A stretch of DNA of 64,000 nucleotides, from NCBI RefSeq assembly GCF_035825295.1, contig NZ_JAYMGI010000002.1, forward strand, positions 1,900,001-1,964,000. The letters are read 5' to 3'. Made by a program: the position numbers and the translations under genes. The notes beneath the pieces were generated by a model, which had not been told where the DNA came from, did not search any database, and was given only the letters and a program-made list of their open reading frames with translations. This stretch comes from Actinacidiphila sp. DG2A-62. Lineage in GTDB: Bacteria > Actinomycetota > Actinomycetes > Streptomycetales > Streptomycetaceae. This document shows positions 44,046 through 51,909 of this stretch, piece by piece (within the stretch, counting starts at the first letter, position 1; every line of letters begins with the position of its first letter).

Positions 44046-45218
44046 GTGACCACCACACAAACGCTGGACGTACAGCCCACCCCGCTCGCGCTGCTGCTGC
44101 TCGGCCGCGCGTCCGACCCCGCCAGCGAACGCGGCGTCGACTGCCCCGGCGACCTGCCCGCGCCGTCCGACCCGGACCTGGTGGAGCGCGCCCGCGCCGC
44201 CAAGGCGAAGCTCGGCGACCGGGTGTTCGTGCTGGGCCACCACTACCAGCGGGACGAGGTCATCGAGTTCGCCGACGTGACCGGCGACTCCTTCAAGCTG
44301 GCCCGGGACGCGGCGGCCCGCCCCGAGGCGGAGTACATCGTCTTCTGCGGTGTGCACTTCATGGCCGAGTCCGCCGACATCCTCACCTCCGAGCGGCAGC
44401 AGGTGATCCTCCCGGACCTGGCGGCCGGCTGCTCGATGGCCGACATGGCCACCGCCGAGCAGGTCGCCGAGTGCTGGGACGTGCTCACCGACGCGGGCGT
44501 CGCGGACACCACCGTCCCGGTCTCGTACATGAACTCCTCCGCGGACATCAAGGCGTTCACCGGCCGGCACGGCGGCACCATCTGCACCTCCTCCAACGCG
44601 CGGCGGGCCCTGGAGTGGGCGTTCGGCCAGGGTGAGAAGGTGCTGTTCCTGCCCGACCAGCACCTGGGCCGCAACACCGCGGTGCTGGAGATGGGCCTGG
44701 CGCTGGAGGACTGCGTCGTCTACAACCCGCACAAGCCGGGCGGCGGCGTGACCGCCGAGCAGCTGCGCGCGGCCAAGATGATCCTGTGGCGCGGCCACTG
44801 CTCGGTGCACGGCCGCTTCGCGCTGGACTGCGTCGAGGACGTCCGCGCCCGCATACCGGAAGTCAACGTGCTGGTGCACCCCGAGTGCCGGCACGAGGTG
44901 GTCACCGCCGCGGACTACGTCGGCTCGACCGAGTACATCATCAAGACGCTGGACGAGGCGCCGGCGGGCTCGGCGTGGGCGATCGGCACCGAGCTGAACC
45001 TGGTGCGGCGGCTGGCCGCGGCGCACCCCGACAAGCAGATCGTCTTCCTGGACAAGACGGTGTGCTTCTGCTCGACCATGAACCGCATCGACCTGCCGCA
45101 CCTGGTCTGGGCGCTGGAGTCGCTGGCGGACGGCAAGGTCGTCAACCGCATCCAGGTCGACCCGGAGACCGAGCACTACGCCAAGGCCGCGCTGGAGCAG
45201 ATGCTGGCGCTGCCGTAA
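44046..45218 (+). CDS. nadA: Quinolinate synthase A
   Basis: Condenses iminoaspartate with dihydroxyacetone phosphate to quinolinate in de novo NAD synthesis. 390 residues; the actinobacterial long form. Cysteine ligands of the [4Fe-4S] cluster lie in VFCGVHFMAE, in VHPECRHEV and in TVCFCSTMNR. HHYQRDEV and YVGSTEYI are also typical. GTG at 44046 follows AAGGG by about 10 bases. Downstream, a GNAT gene begins 21 bp after the stop. nadB and nadC are not in the window. The operator cluster 40-110 bp upstream suggests control by NAD or a precursor. Confidence 0.96.
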   Translation: MTTTQTLDVQPTPLALLLLGRASDPASERGVDCPGDLPAPSDPDLVERARAAKAKLGDRVFVLGHHYQRDEVIEFADVTGDSFKLARDAAARPEAEYIVFCGVHFMAESADILTSERQQVILPDLAAGCSMADMATAEQVAECWDVLTDAGVADTTVPVSYMNSSADIKAFTGRHGGTICTSSNARRALEWAFGQGEKVLFLPDQHLGRNTAVLEMGLALEDCVVYNPHKPGGGVTAEQLRAAKMILWRGHCSVHGRFALDCVEDVRARIPEVNVLVHPECRHEVVTAADYVGSTEYIIKTLDEAPAGSAWAIGTELNLVRRLAAAHPDKQIVFLDKTVCFCSTMNRIDLPHLVWALESLADGKVVNRIQVDPETEHYAKAALEQMLALP

Positions 45219-45239
45219 GGCGGGGGCAAAGATGGATCG

Positions 45240-46193
45240 GTGATTCTTCGATCCGTCCGTGACGACGAGGAGGACGCGGAGGCGGTCCGCGAGATCGCTG
45301 CGGCCGCCTTCGGGGGCACGCGCGCGCTGCGGCCGGCGGCCGGCGCCGCGCCGGTGCCCGGTGAGCGGGGGTTCGGCGGGCCGGGACCCGGCGGCCGGGG
45401 TCCCGGCGCCGGCCGCGCCGCCGCCGGCCCCGACGCCGAGCGGATCACCCGGCAGGAGGGCCGGATACGGCACCTGGCGCGGACCGACCCCGAGGGCTGC
45501 TGGCTGCTGGAGGACGAGCACGCCGGGCCGGTCGGCGCGGTGCTGTCCTCGCGGCGCGAGGGCACCTGGGCGCTGTCGCTGCTGGCCGTGCTGCCCGAGG
45601 CGCAGGGCAAGGGCGTCGGCAAGGCGCTGTTGGCCCGCGCGCTGCTGTACGGCAGGGCCTGCCTGCGCGGCGTGGCCTGCCTGCCCGACGACCCGGTCCC
45701 GGCCCGTACGCTGCGCCGGGCCGGCTTCACCCTGCACCCGACGATGCGGCTGTCCGGCCTGCCCGACCCGGGCCGGCTGCCCGCGCCGGACGGTCCGGTG
45801 CACCAGGGCACGGAGCGGCACCGCGACCTGATGGACTCCGTCGACCGCCGCACCCGCGGCGGCGCGCACCGCGCCGACCACGAGGAACTGCTGCGCCACC
45901 ACCGGCTGTTCGTGGTGGACGACCTGGCCGGCAGCGGCTACTGCTATGTCCGGCGGGGCCGGGTGGAGACGCTCGCGGCCACCTCCCGCCGGCTGGCCAC
46001 CCGGCTGCTCACCGCGGCGCTGCTGGCCGCGCCCCCGGGCGAGCCGGTCCGCGTCGACCACGTCACCGCGCAGGCCGAGTGGGCGGTGGACGTGGCGGTG
46101 GCGGCGGGGCTGCGGATCACCACCTCCGGCTACGTGGCGCTGCGCGGGATGCGCCCGCCGGAACTGGCCCTGCCGTCCACGGCGTTGCCCTGA
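45240..46193 (+). CDS. GNAT family N-acetyltransferase
   Basis: 317-residue protein with a full GNAT core: LSLLAVLPEAQGKGVGKALL carries the acetyl-CoA-binding Q/RxxGxG/A motif, followed by ARTLRRAGFTLHPTMRL. A Gly/Pro-rich insert at about residues 28-68 interrupts the first helix region. The C-terminal ~130 residues (GYCYVRRGRVETLAATSRRLA... HVTAQAEWAVDVAVAAGL) look like a second, degenerate GNAT half. GTG start at 45240 without a clear ribosome site. Only 21 bp after nadA, so probably read from the nadA promoter. Substrate unknown. Confidence 0.8.
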   Translation: MILRSVRDDEEDAEAVREIAAAAFGGTRALRPAAGAAPVPGERGFGGPGPGGRGPGAGRAAAGPDAERITRQEGRIRHLARTDPEGCWLLEDEHAGPVGAVLSSRREGTWALSLLAVLPEAQGKGVGKALLARALLYGRACLRGVACLPDDPVPARTLRRAGFTLHPTMRLSGLPDPGRLPAPDGPVHQGTERHRDLMDSVDRRTRGGAHRADHEELLRHHRLFVVDDLAGSGYCYVRRGRVETLAATSRRLATRLLTAALLAAPPGEPVRVDHVTAQAEWAVDVAVAAGLRITTSGYVALRGMRPPELALPSTALP

Positions 46194-46297
46194 CAGGCGC
46201 CGAGGGGGCGCGGCGGAAGCCGGGGTGGGCGCGGGGCCGTGGCGAGCGCGCCGGCCGGGCCGCGGGCCGCTGACCTCGCGAGCAGCCGTACGAGCGG

Positions 46298-47347
46298 CTA
46301 GCGGTGCGGGCGGACCAGGCCCGACTCGTAGGCGGCGACGACCAGTTGGGCCCGGTCGCGGGCGCCGAGCTTGGCCAGCGTGTGGTTGATGTGCGTCTTG
46401 ACGGTGAGCGGGCTGACGCCGAGGCGCTCGGCTATCGCGTCGTTGGACAGCCCGGCCGCGACCTCCACGAGCACCTCGCGTTCGCGCGCGGTCAGCGTGT
46501 CCAGGCCGGTGACCGGCGTCGGCTCCGCGCTGTCGGCCGCCGCCTGCTGCTGCGCCACGAACCGGGCGATCAGGCTCTTGGTGGCGGCCGGCGACAGCAG
46601 CGCCTCGCCGCGGGCCACCGTCCTGATGGCGGCGAGCAGTTCGGCGGGTTCCGCGCCCTTGCCGAGGAAGCCGGCCGCGCCGGCCAGGATGGCCCGCACC
46701 ACGTACTCGTCCGCCTCGAAGGTGGTCAGCACCAGCACCGCGCAGCCGGTCAGCGCCGGGTCCGCGGTGATCGCTCGGGTCGCCGCGATGCCGTCGACGC
46801 CCGGCATCCGGATGTCCATCAGCACCACGTCCGGCCGCTCCGCCCGCACCAGCGCGACCGCCTCCGCGCCGTCCGCGGCCTCCCCCACCACCACGAGGTC
46901 CGCCTCGGACTCCACCAGCATCCGCAACGCGCCGCGCATCAGCGCCTGGTCGTCCGCGAGCACCACCCGCAACGCGGCCTCCACCGGCGCCTCCACGCCC
47001 CCCGGCCCGGCCGCCCGCTCCCCGGCGGCCCCGCCGGAACCGCCCTCGCGGCCCGCCTGGCCCCGCGCCACGGCGACGGACCGCGCCCCGCCCCGGCCCG
47101 AGCGCGTCCCGACCGCCTCGGCGGCCGACGCGTCGTGGGCACCGGCACCGCGCCCGGCCGTCGACCGGGAGCCCTGCGCGGAGGCGGGTCGAGGTGCCGG
47201 AGCCTCCGCGCCGGCCCGCGGCCCGCCGGGGCCGGCGCGGCGCGCGGTGGCACCCTCGGCCGCCCCTGCGTCGTGGGCGGCCGGCGGGCGGGGGTCCCGC
47301 GCGGACGCGGTGTGCCGCCCGCGCGCGGTGGGGTCGAGCCGGGTCAT
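46298..47347 (-). CDS. NarL-family response regulator with long disordered N terminus
   Basis: 349 residues. Receiver domain from about residue 125 (RVVLADDQALMRGALRMLV), with phospho-acceptor Asp in VLMDIRMPGVDG and Lys in GFLGKGAEP; the C-terminal HTH has LTAREREVLVEVAAGLSNDAIAERLGVSPLTVKTHINHTLAKLG. Residues 1-120 are Ala/Gly/Arg/Pro-rich without fold, unusual because NarL proteins normally begin at the receiver. The ATG at 47347 has AGGAGG and overlaps the kinase stop (ATGA), so the long form is supported, although internal GTG codons just before the receiver are possible. Pairs with the kinase upstream. Confidence 0.85.
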   Translation of the reverse strand: MTRLDPTARGRHTASARDPRPPAAHDAGAAEGATARRAGPGGPRAGAEAPAPRPASAQGSRSTAGRGAGAHDASAAEAVGTRSGRGGARSVAVARGQAGREGGSGGAAGERAAGPGGVEAPVEAALRVVLADDQALMRGALRMLVESEADLVVVGEAADGAEAVALVRAERPDVVLMDIRMPGVDGIAATRAITADPALTGCAVLVLTTFEADEYVVRAILAGAAGFLGKGAEPAELLAAIRTVARGEALLSPAATKSLIARFVAQQQAAADSAEPTPVTGLDTLTAREREVLVEVAAGLSNDAIAERLGVSPLTVKTHINHTLAKLGARDRAQLVVAAYESGLVRPHR

Positions 47348-48720
47348 CCGGCGGCCTCCTGGCCGGAGGCGGGGAAGTGGCGGGTACGCGGCGGGGCGGA
47401 CAGCGGCAGCCGGACGTGGACCCGGAAACCGCCGCCGGGGCGCGCGCCGGTGCGGCAGACGCCGCCGAGCGCGGAGGCGCGCTCGTGCATGCCGAGCAGG
47501 CCGTGCCCGCCGCCCGGCGCGGAGTCCGCGTCCCGGCCCGCTCCTGCGAACACCGCGTCCTGCTCGGTGCCGCTCGCGGCGGACCGCGGGCCGGGTCCGG
47601 CCGCCGGGCGGCCGCGCCGCGCGGACGGCAGCAGGGCCGCCGCTGCGTTCGGATCGGGCGCGCCGGGACCACCGGGCGCGCCGTCGTCGTCCACCACCAG
47701 GTCGAGCACACCGGACTCGCGGCTGATCCGCACCACCGCGCCCGCGTCGGGCCCGGCGTGCTTCTGCACGTTCGTCAGCGACTCCTGGATGATCCGGTAC
47801 GCGGTCAGGTCGATGCTCGCCGGCAGCTTCGGCGTGGCCGCCCCCGCGCACTCCACCGCGACGTGCAGCCCGGCCCGCCGGAACCCGTCGATGAGCTGGT
47901 CGAGCACGCCGAGCCCGGGCGCCGGCTCCATCGGCGCCTCCGGCTCGCCCGACTGCCGCAACAGCCCGACGGTGGCGCGCAGTTCGTCGAGCGCGGACCG
48001 GCTCGCCTCGCGCACGTGGGCGAGCGCCTGCTTGGCCTGGTCCGGCCGGCTGTCCATGACGTGCGCGGCCACCCCGGCCTGCACGTTGACCAGCGCGATG
48101 TGGTGCGCGACCACGTCGTGCAGCTCGCGGGCGATGCGCATCCGCTCCTCGGCCACCCGCCGCCTGGCCTCCTCCTCGCGGCTGCGCTCGGCGCGCACCG
48201 CGCGCTCCTCGATCGCCGCGACGTAGGCGCGCCGGCTGCGGGCCGCGTCGCCGACCGCGGCGGCGAGGCCGGTCCAGGCGAAGACCGCGAAGTTGGACTG
48301 GCGGTACCACGGCCCCGGGCCGAACGACATGGCCAGCACGGTCAGGCCGACGCACACCGCGAGCCCGGTGGTCCTGGTGGTCGGCCGGTCGGAGCGGGCC
48401 GCCACCGTGCACAGCGCCACCGCGACCGCGACCACCAGCGGGATGCGGCCGTCGACCGGCCGCAGCGTCAGGAAGAGCGCGGCCAGCAGCACGGTGAAGC
48501 CGAGCACCGTCCACGGCAGCCGGCGCCGCAGCATCAGCGAGCCGCAGGCCAGCGCGGCGAGCGCGGTGTCCAGCACGCCCGGCCGGTAGGAGTCGATGCC
48601 GACCACCGCGCCGATCAGCATGAGTGCGAACGCGGCCGCCGCGAGCGCGGCGTCCGCCGTGCTCTGGTGCGCGCGCAGCCACCGCCGGGGCGCTGCGAGG
48701 AGACCGGATGCGTACTGCAC
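47344..48720 (-). CDS. Sensor histidine kinase (HisKA_3)
   Basis: 458-residue membrane kinase. The first ~150 residues contain about five hydrophobic segments (ADAALAAAAFALMLIGAVVGI, LPWTVLGFTVLLAALFLTL, IPLVVAVAVALCTVAA, TGLAVCVGLTVLAMSFG). RMRIARELHDVVAHHIALVNVQAGVA is the phospho-acceptor helix; the ATPase has NVQKHAG and GHGLLGMHERASALGG. A ~55-residue insert (AALLPSARRGRPAAGPGPRS type) splits the ATPase domain between N and G2 boxes, where kinases usually carry a tight loop. GTG at 48720 or TTG at 48729; neither has a ribosome site, and the region holds the direct repeat CTTACCGT twice. The signal is unknown. Confidence 0.83.
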   Translation of the reverse strand: MQYASGLLAAPRRWLRAHQSTADAALAAAAFALMLIGAVVGIDSYRPGVLDTALAALACGSLMLRRRLPWTVLGFTVLLAALFLTLRPVDGRIPLVVAVAVALCTVAARSDRPTTRTTGLAVCVGLTVLAMSFGPGPWYRQSNFAVFAWTGLAAAVGDAARSRRAYVAAIEERAVRAERSREEEARRRVAEERMRIARELHDVVAHHIALVNVQAGVAAHVMDSRPDQAKQALAHVREASRSALDELRATVGLLRQSGEPEAPMEPAPGLGVLDQLIDGFRRAGLHVAVECAGAATPKLPASIDLTAYRIIQESLTNVQKHAGPDAGAVVRISRESGVLDLVVDDDGAPGGPGAPDPNAAAALLPSARRGRPAAGPGPRSAASGTEQDAVFAGAGRDADSAPGGGHGLLGMHERASALGGVCRTGARPGGGFRVHVRLPLSAPPRTRHFPASGQEAAG

Positions 48721-48736
48721 GGTAAGCAACGGTAAG
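48719..48736 (-). promoter_or_regulatory. Direct repeat CTTACCGT at the kinase start
   Basis: CTTACCGT occurs twice with 10-bp spacing on the minus strand, overlapping the GTG start. A helical-turn-spaced direct repeat is the form bound by many NarL-type regulators, so self-control by the encoded regulator is possible. Confidence 0.3.
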
Positions 48737-48830
48737 GGACGCGGGGACGCCCCGCGCCGCCCGCACCCGAACCGGCCCCGGAACAGCGCCGGATCAGCCC
48801 CGGATCGGCCCCGGATCGCCCCGACGGCGC

Positions 48831-48896
48831 GGGACCCGGGCGGGACCCGGGCGGGACCCGGGCGGGACCCGGGCGGGATCAGCCCGGGATCAGCCC
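48831..48896. repeat. 11-bp tandem repeat, six copies
   Basis: Four copies of GGGACCCGGGC followed by two of GGGATCAGCCC. The last two run into the 3' end of the PspAA gene and supply its stop codon. Confidence 0.85.
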
Positions 48897-49157
48897 GTCG
48901 TCCCTGAGCATCGCCCTGACCTCCTCCAGCGTCGCGTCCGGCGACGGCAGGATCAGCCCGGACGGCTCCAGCGCGTCGTCGGGCAGCGGCTCGCCGCGGC
49001 TGCGCACCCCGTCCAGGAGCGCGCCCAGCGTGCGCCGGAAGCCCTCCTCGTCGGCCGCCTCGATCGCCGCGAGCAGGGCGTCGTCCAGCGTGTTCAGCTC
49101 AGGGAGATGGGCGTCGTCCAGCACCAGCTGGCCCTCGCCCATGATCCGTACGATCAC
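48879..49157 (-). CDS. pspAA: PspA-associated protein PspAA
   Basis: 92-residue acidic protein (VIVRIMGEGQLVLDDAHLPELNTLDDALLAAI) that follows pspA in actinobacteria and is thought to assist it in membrane stress. No membrane span. GTG start at 49157 with GGAGGAGG. It lies 78 bp after the PspA stop on the same strand. The C terminus (LILPSPDATLEEVRAMLRDDGLIPG) runs into the 11-bp repeat. Function by context and family memory. Confidence 0.85.
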   Translation of the reverse strand: MIVRIMGEGQLVLDDAHLPELNTLDDALLAAIEAADEEGFRRTLGALLDGVRSRGEPLPDDALEPSGLILPSPDATLEEVRAMLRDDGLIPG

Positions 49158-49235
49158 AGCGGCCTCCTCCGTAGCCGTGCGCGCCGCGGTCGTGCCCGTG
49201 CCCGCGGCGGCGCGTCCTGCCGGTTCCGCGCGTTC

Positions 49236-50033
49236 CTACTGCTTGTCGAACCGCGGGGTGTCCTGGGGCTGCGCCTGGGCGGACTGGCCGCCCTGCCCCT
49301 GGCCGCTCTCGATCGCCTGCTGCGTGCCGCCGCCGGCCAGCTCCGCCTTCATCCGCTGCAGCTCCAGCTCGACGTCGCTGCCGCCCGACAGCCGGTCCAG
49401 CTCCGCCTGGATGTCGTCCTTGGCCAGGCCGCTGGGGTCGTCCAGGGCGCCGGAGGCCAGCAGCTCGTCCAGCGCGCCGGCCCTGGCCCGCAGCTGCTCG
49501 GTCTTGTCCTCGGCCCGCTGGATCGCCATGCCGACGTCGCCCATCTCCTCGGAGATGCCGGAGAAGGCCTCGCCGATCTGGGTCTGCGCCTGGGCGGCGG
49601 TGTAGGTGGCCTTGATGGTCTCCTTCTTGGTGCGGAAGGCGTCCACCTTGGCCTGCAGGCGCTGGGAGGCGAGCGTCAGCTTCTCCTCCTCGCCCTGGAG
49701 CTGGGTGTGCTGGGTCTCCAGATCGGCGACCTGCTGCTGCAGCGCCGCCCGGCGGGACAGCGCCTCGCGGGCCAGGTCCTCGCGGCCCAGGGCGAGCGCC
49801 TTGCGGCCCTGGTCCTCGTACGTCGACGACTTCTTCTGCAGCTCGGACAGCTGCAGCTCCAGGCGCTTGCGGGACGTCGCGACGTCGGCCACGCCCCTGC
49901 GCACCTTCTGCAGCAGCTCCAGCTGCTTCTGGTACGAGTAGTCGAGGGTCTCGCGCGGGTCCTCCGCCCTGTCCAGGGCCTTGTTGGCCTTCGCGCGGAA
50001 AATCAGTCCCATCCGCTTCATGACACCGCTCAT
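49236..50033 (-). CDS. pspA: Phage shock protein A / IM30 family
   Basis: 265-residue coiled-coil protein that forms ESCRT-III-like assemblies on damaged membrane. The start MSGVMKRMGLIFRAKANKAL is the amphipathic N-terminal helix that binds lipid; LEDPRETLDYSYQKQLELLQKVRRGVADVA-like helices and ALSRRAALQQQVADLETQHTQLQ form the hairpin core. The C terminus is Gln/Gly-rich (about residues 235-265). ATG at 50033 is chosen by match to the streptomycete form I recall; ATGs at 50021 and 50012 are alternatives. No ribosome site of full strength (GAGG). Divergent from the DUF3043 gene by 269 bp. Expected to respond to envelope stress. Confidence 0.94.
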   Translation of the reverse strand: MSGVMKRMGLIFRAKANKALDRAEDPRETLDYSYQKQLELLQKVRRGVADVATSRKRLELQLSELQKKSSTYEDQGRKALALGREDLAREALSRRAALQQQVADLETQHTQLQGEEEKLTLASQRLQAKVDAFRTKKETIKATYTAAQAQTQIGEAFSGISEEMGDVGMAIQRAEDKTEQLRARAGALDELLASGALDDPSGLAKDDIQAELDRLSGGSDVELELQRMKAELAGGGTQQAIESGQGQGGQSAQAQPQDTPRFDKQ

Positions 50034-50302
50034 GGGCCTCGCGCGCCCCCTTCTCGGCAAAAGCTCCAGCACCTCTACAGACCCCAGCCTACGGGCCCTG
50101 GTTCCATTACCGCACTGTTCGGGCGTCGATGCGGTCATCCGCAAGGACGATCACGCGGCGTCGGCGTAGGGCCCAGGGAGTAGGTGGGGGTCCCGGGGCC
50201 GGTGTTCCGTACGGGTCCGGCGCGGAACCGCGCGCGGGGGCGGTGTCCGGCCGGCGGACCGTGGTCTAGGGGCTGCGGCCGGGAACACGTAACCTTGGGG
50301 TT

Positions 50303-50902
50303 GTGTTCCGACGTCGCTCCCACGATTCCGACGACCGGTCCTCGGCCACCACCGCGGTGCTCGACGAGGACCAGGTCCGCGACCCGCAGGCTCCCAAGGG
50401 TCGCCCCACCCCCAAGCGCAGCGAGGCGCAGGGCGCCCGCCGCAAGGCGATGACCGTGCCCACGGACCGCAAGGCCGCGGCCCGGCAGGCCCGCGACGCG
50501 CGCAGGGCCCAGATGGCCAAGCAGCGCGAGGCGCTGCAGAGCGGCGACGACCGCTACCTGCCGGCCCGCGACAAGGGCCCGGTGCGCACGTTCGTCCGCG
50601 ACTACGTGGACTCGCGGTTCCGCGTCGCGGAGTTCTTCCTGCCGATCGCGGTGCTCATCCTGGTGCTCAGCATCGTGCGGGTGGGCTCGCTGCAGACGGT
50701 CTCGCTGCTGCTGTGGCTGATCGTGATCGTGATGATCGTCGGCGACTCGTTCGTCACCGGGTTCCGGCTGCGCGGCCAGCTGCGGCAGCGGTTCCCCGAC
50801 CGGAACACCAAGGGCGCGGTCGCCTACGGGCTGATGCGCACCCTCCAGATGCGCCGGCTGCGCCTGCCCAAGCCGCAGGTCGGCCGCGGCACCAAGCTCT
50901 GA
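50303..50902 (+). CDS. DUF3043 family membrane protein
   Basis: 199 residues. The basic N-terminal half (MTVPTDRKAAARQARDARRAQMAKQ) is followed by two hydrophobic segments (FFLPIAVLILVLSIVRVG and LLLWLIVIVMIVGDSFVTGF) and a conserved basic tail (RTLQMRRLRLPKPQV). This layout is that of DUF3043 proteins restricted to actinobacteria; function unknown. GTG start; TAACCT stands 7 bases ahead, consistent with a leaderless mRNA. Its stop overlaps the possible CTG start of the methyltransferase. Confidence 0.85.
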   Translation: MFRRRSHDSDDRSSATTAVLDEDQVRDPQAPKGRPTPKRSEAQGARRKAMTVPTDRKAAARQARDARRAQMAKQREALQSGDDRYLPARDKGPVRTFVRDYVDSRFRVAEFFLPIAVLILVLSIVRVGSLQTVSLLLWLIVIVMIVGDSFVTGFRLRGQLRQRFPDRNTKGAVAYGLMRTLQMRRLRLPKPQVGRGTKL

Positions 50903-51720
50903 ACGGCGGGACGGGAGCCGTTCCCGGGGCCCAGGGGTTCGCCGGGGGCGCGGAGAACTGGCTGGCCGGTCTCGGCGGCCTGCGCAACACCGTGCGGCAG
51001 GAGCTGGTCGCCCGGCAGCTCGACGAGCAGCTCGCCGGGCTCGACGCGCTGGACGCGGGTCCGCTGCGGGTGCTGGACATCGGCCCCGGCCAGGGCACCC
51101 AGGCGCTGCGGCTGGCCCGCGCCGGCCACCTGGTGACCGGCCTGGAGCAGGACGTGCAGATGCTGCGGGCGCTGCGCGCGCAGGTCGCCGCCGAGCCGCC
51201 CGAGGTGCGCAACCGCTTCGTGGTGCTGCGCGGCGACGGCCGTGAGACCGGCCGGCACTTCGGCCCGGCCTGCTTCGACGTGGTGCTGTGCCACGGCGTC
51301 CTGATGTACGTGCCCGACCCCGAGCCGATGCTGGCCGCGCTGGCCCGCGTGCTGGCCCCCGGCGGCCTGCTCTCGCTGCTGGTGCGCAACGGCGACGCGC
51401 TGGCCATGCGGCCCGGACTGCTGGGCGACTGGGCGGGCGCGGCCGGCGCGTTCGACGCCGAGGGCTACACCAACCGGCTGGGCCTGGCCACCCGCGCGGA
51501 CCGGCGCGGGCCGCTGACCACGGTGCTGACCGGCATCGGCGTGCCGCTGCGCGCCTGGTACGGGGTGCGGGTCTTCACCGACGCCGCCTCCGACCTGGCG
51601 CGCGTCCCGCAGGACCCGCACGAGCTGGCGCTGCTGCTGGACGCGGAGGAGCGGGCGGGGCGCACCGACCCCTACCGCGGGGTGGCGGCGCTGACCCATC
51701 TGTGCGGCGTTCGGACGTAG
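50899..51720 (+). CDS. SAM-dependent methyltransferase, start codon unclear
   Basis: About 270 residues, class I methyltransferase. RVLDIGPGQGTQALRLARAGH is the SAM-binding motif I, VTGLEQDVQML motif II, and FDVVLCHGVLMYVPDPEPML the motif IV region; LAPGGLLSLLVRNGDAL is post-motif. The fold-typical N-terminal helix reads RNTVRQELVARQLDEQL. No ATG, GTG or TTG exists in any frame between 50880 and 50990, while the frame is conserved from about 50935. CTG at 50899, overlapping the DUF3043 stop as CTGA, is the best candidate; GTG at 50991 would cut off the N-terminal helix. Related to CmoM/SmtA-type enzymes; substrate unknown. Confidence 0.78.
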   Translation: MNGGTGAVPGAQGFAGGAENWLAGLGGLRNTVRQELVARQLDEQLAGLDALDAGPLRVLDIGPGQGTQALRLARAGHLVTGLEQDVQMLRALRAQVAAEPPEVRNRFVVLRGDGRETGRHFGPACFDVVLCHGVLMYVPDPEPMLAALARVLAPGGLLSLLVRNGDALAMRPGLLGDWAGAAGAFDAEGYTNRLGLATRADRRGPLTTVLTGIGVPLRAWYGVRVFTDAASDLARVPQDPHELALLLDAEERAGRTDPYRGVAALTHLCGVRT

Positions 51721-51789
51721 TGCCGGCGGCCCGGCTCCCGCCCGCGGCGCGCGGCCCGGGTGCGGACCGCCGGTGCGCGGCTGCCGGGC

Positions 51790-51861
51790 GCGGTCCGCTC
51801 GCGCGCCGGAGCGGGTAACCCGGGTGCGGTCCGCTCGCGTACCGGAGCGGGTAACCCGGGT
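51790..51861. repeat. 36-bp direct repeat with palindrome, upstream of the HtrA-like gene
   Basis: Two adjacent 36-bp units (51790-51825, 51826-51861) differ at two bases and each ends with the palindrome CGGGTAACCCG. They lie 50-120 bp before the protease start, so they may be paired operators. Confidence 0.7.
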
Positions 51862-51909
51862 GGGTGCGCGGGCCGGGCCGCGGGCGCGGCCGGACGTGAT
51901 GATGCGGAC

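Noticed and set aside
51721..51909. MacR-type operator (TGAGTAC-N2-GTACTCA) before the HtrA-like gene
   Set aside because: The motif as I remember it is absent; only the CGGGTAACCCG repeats are there.
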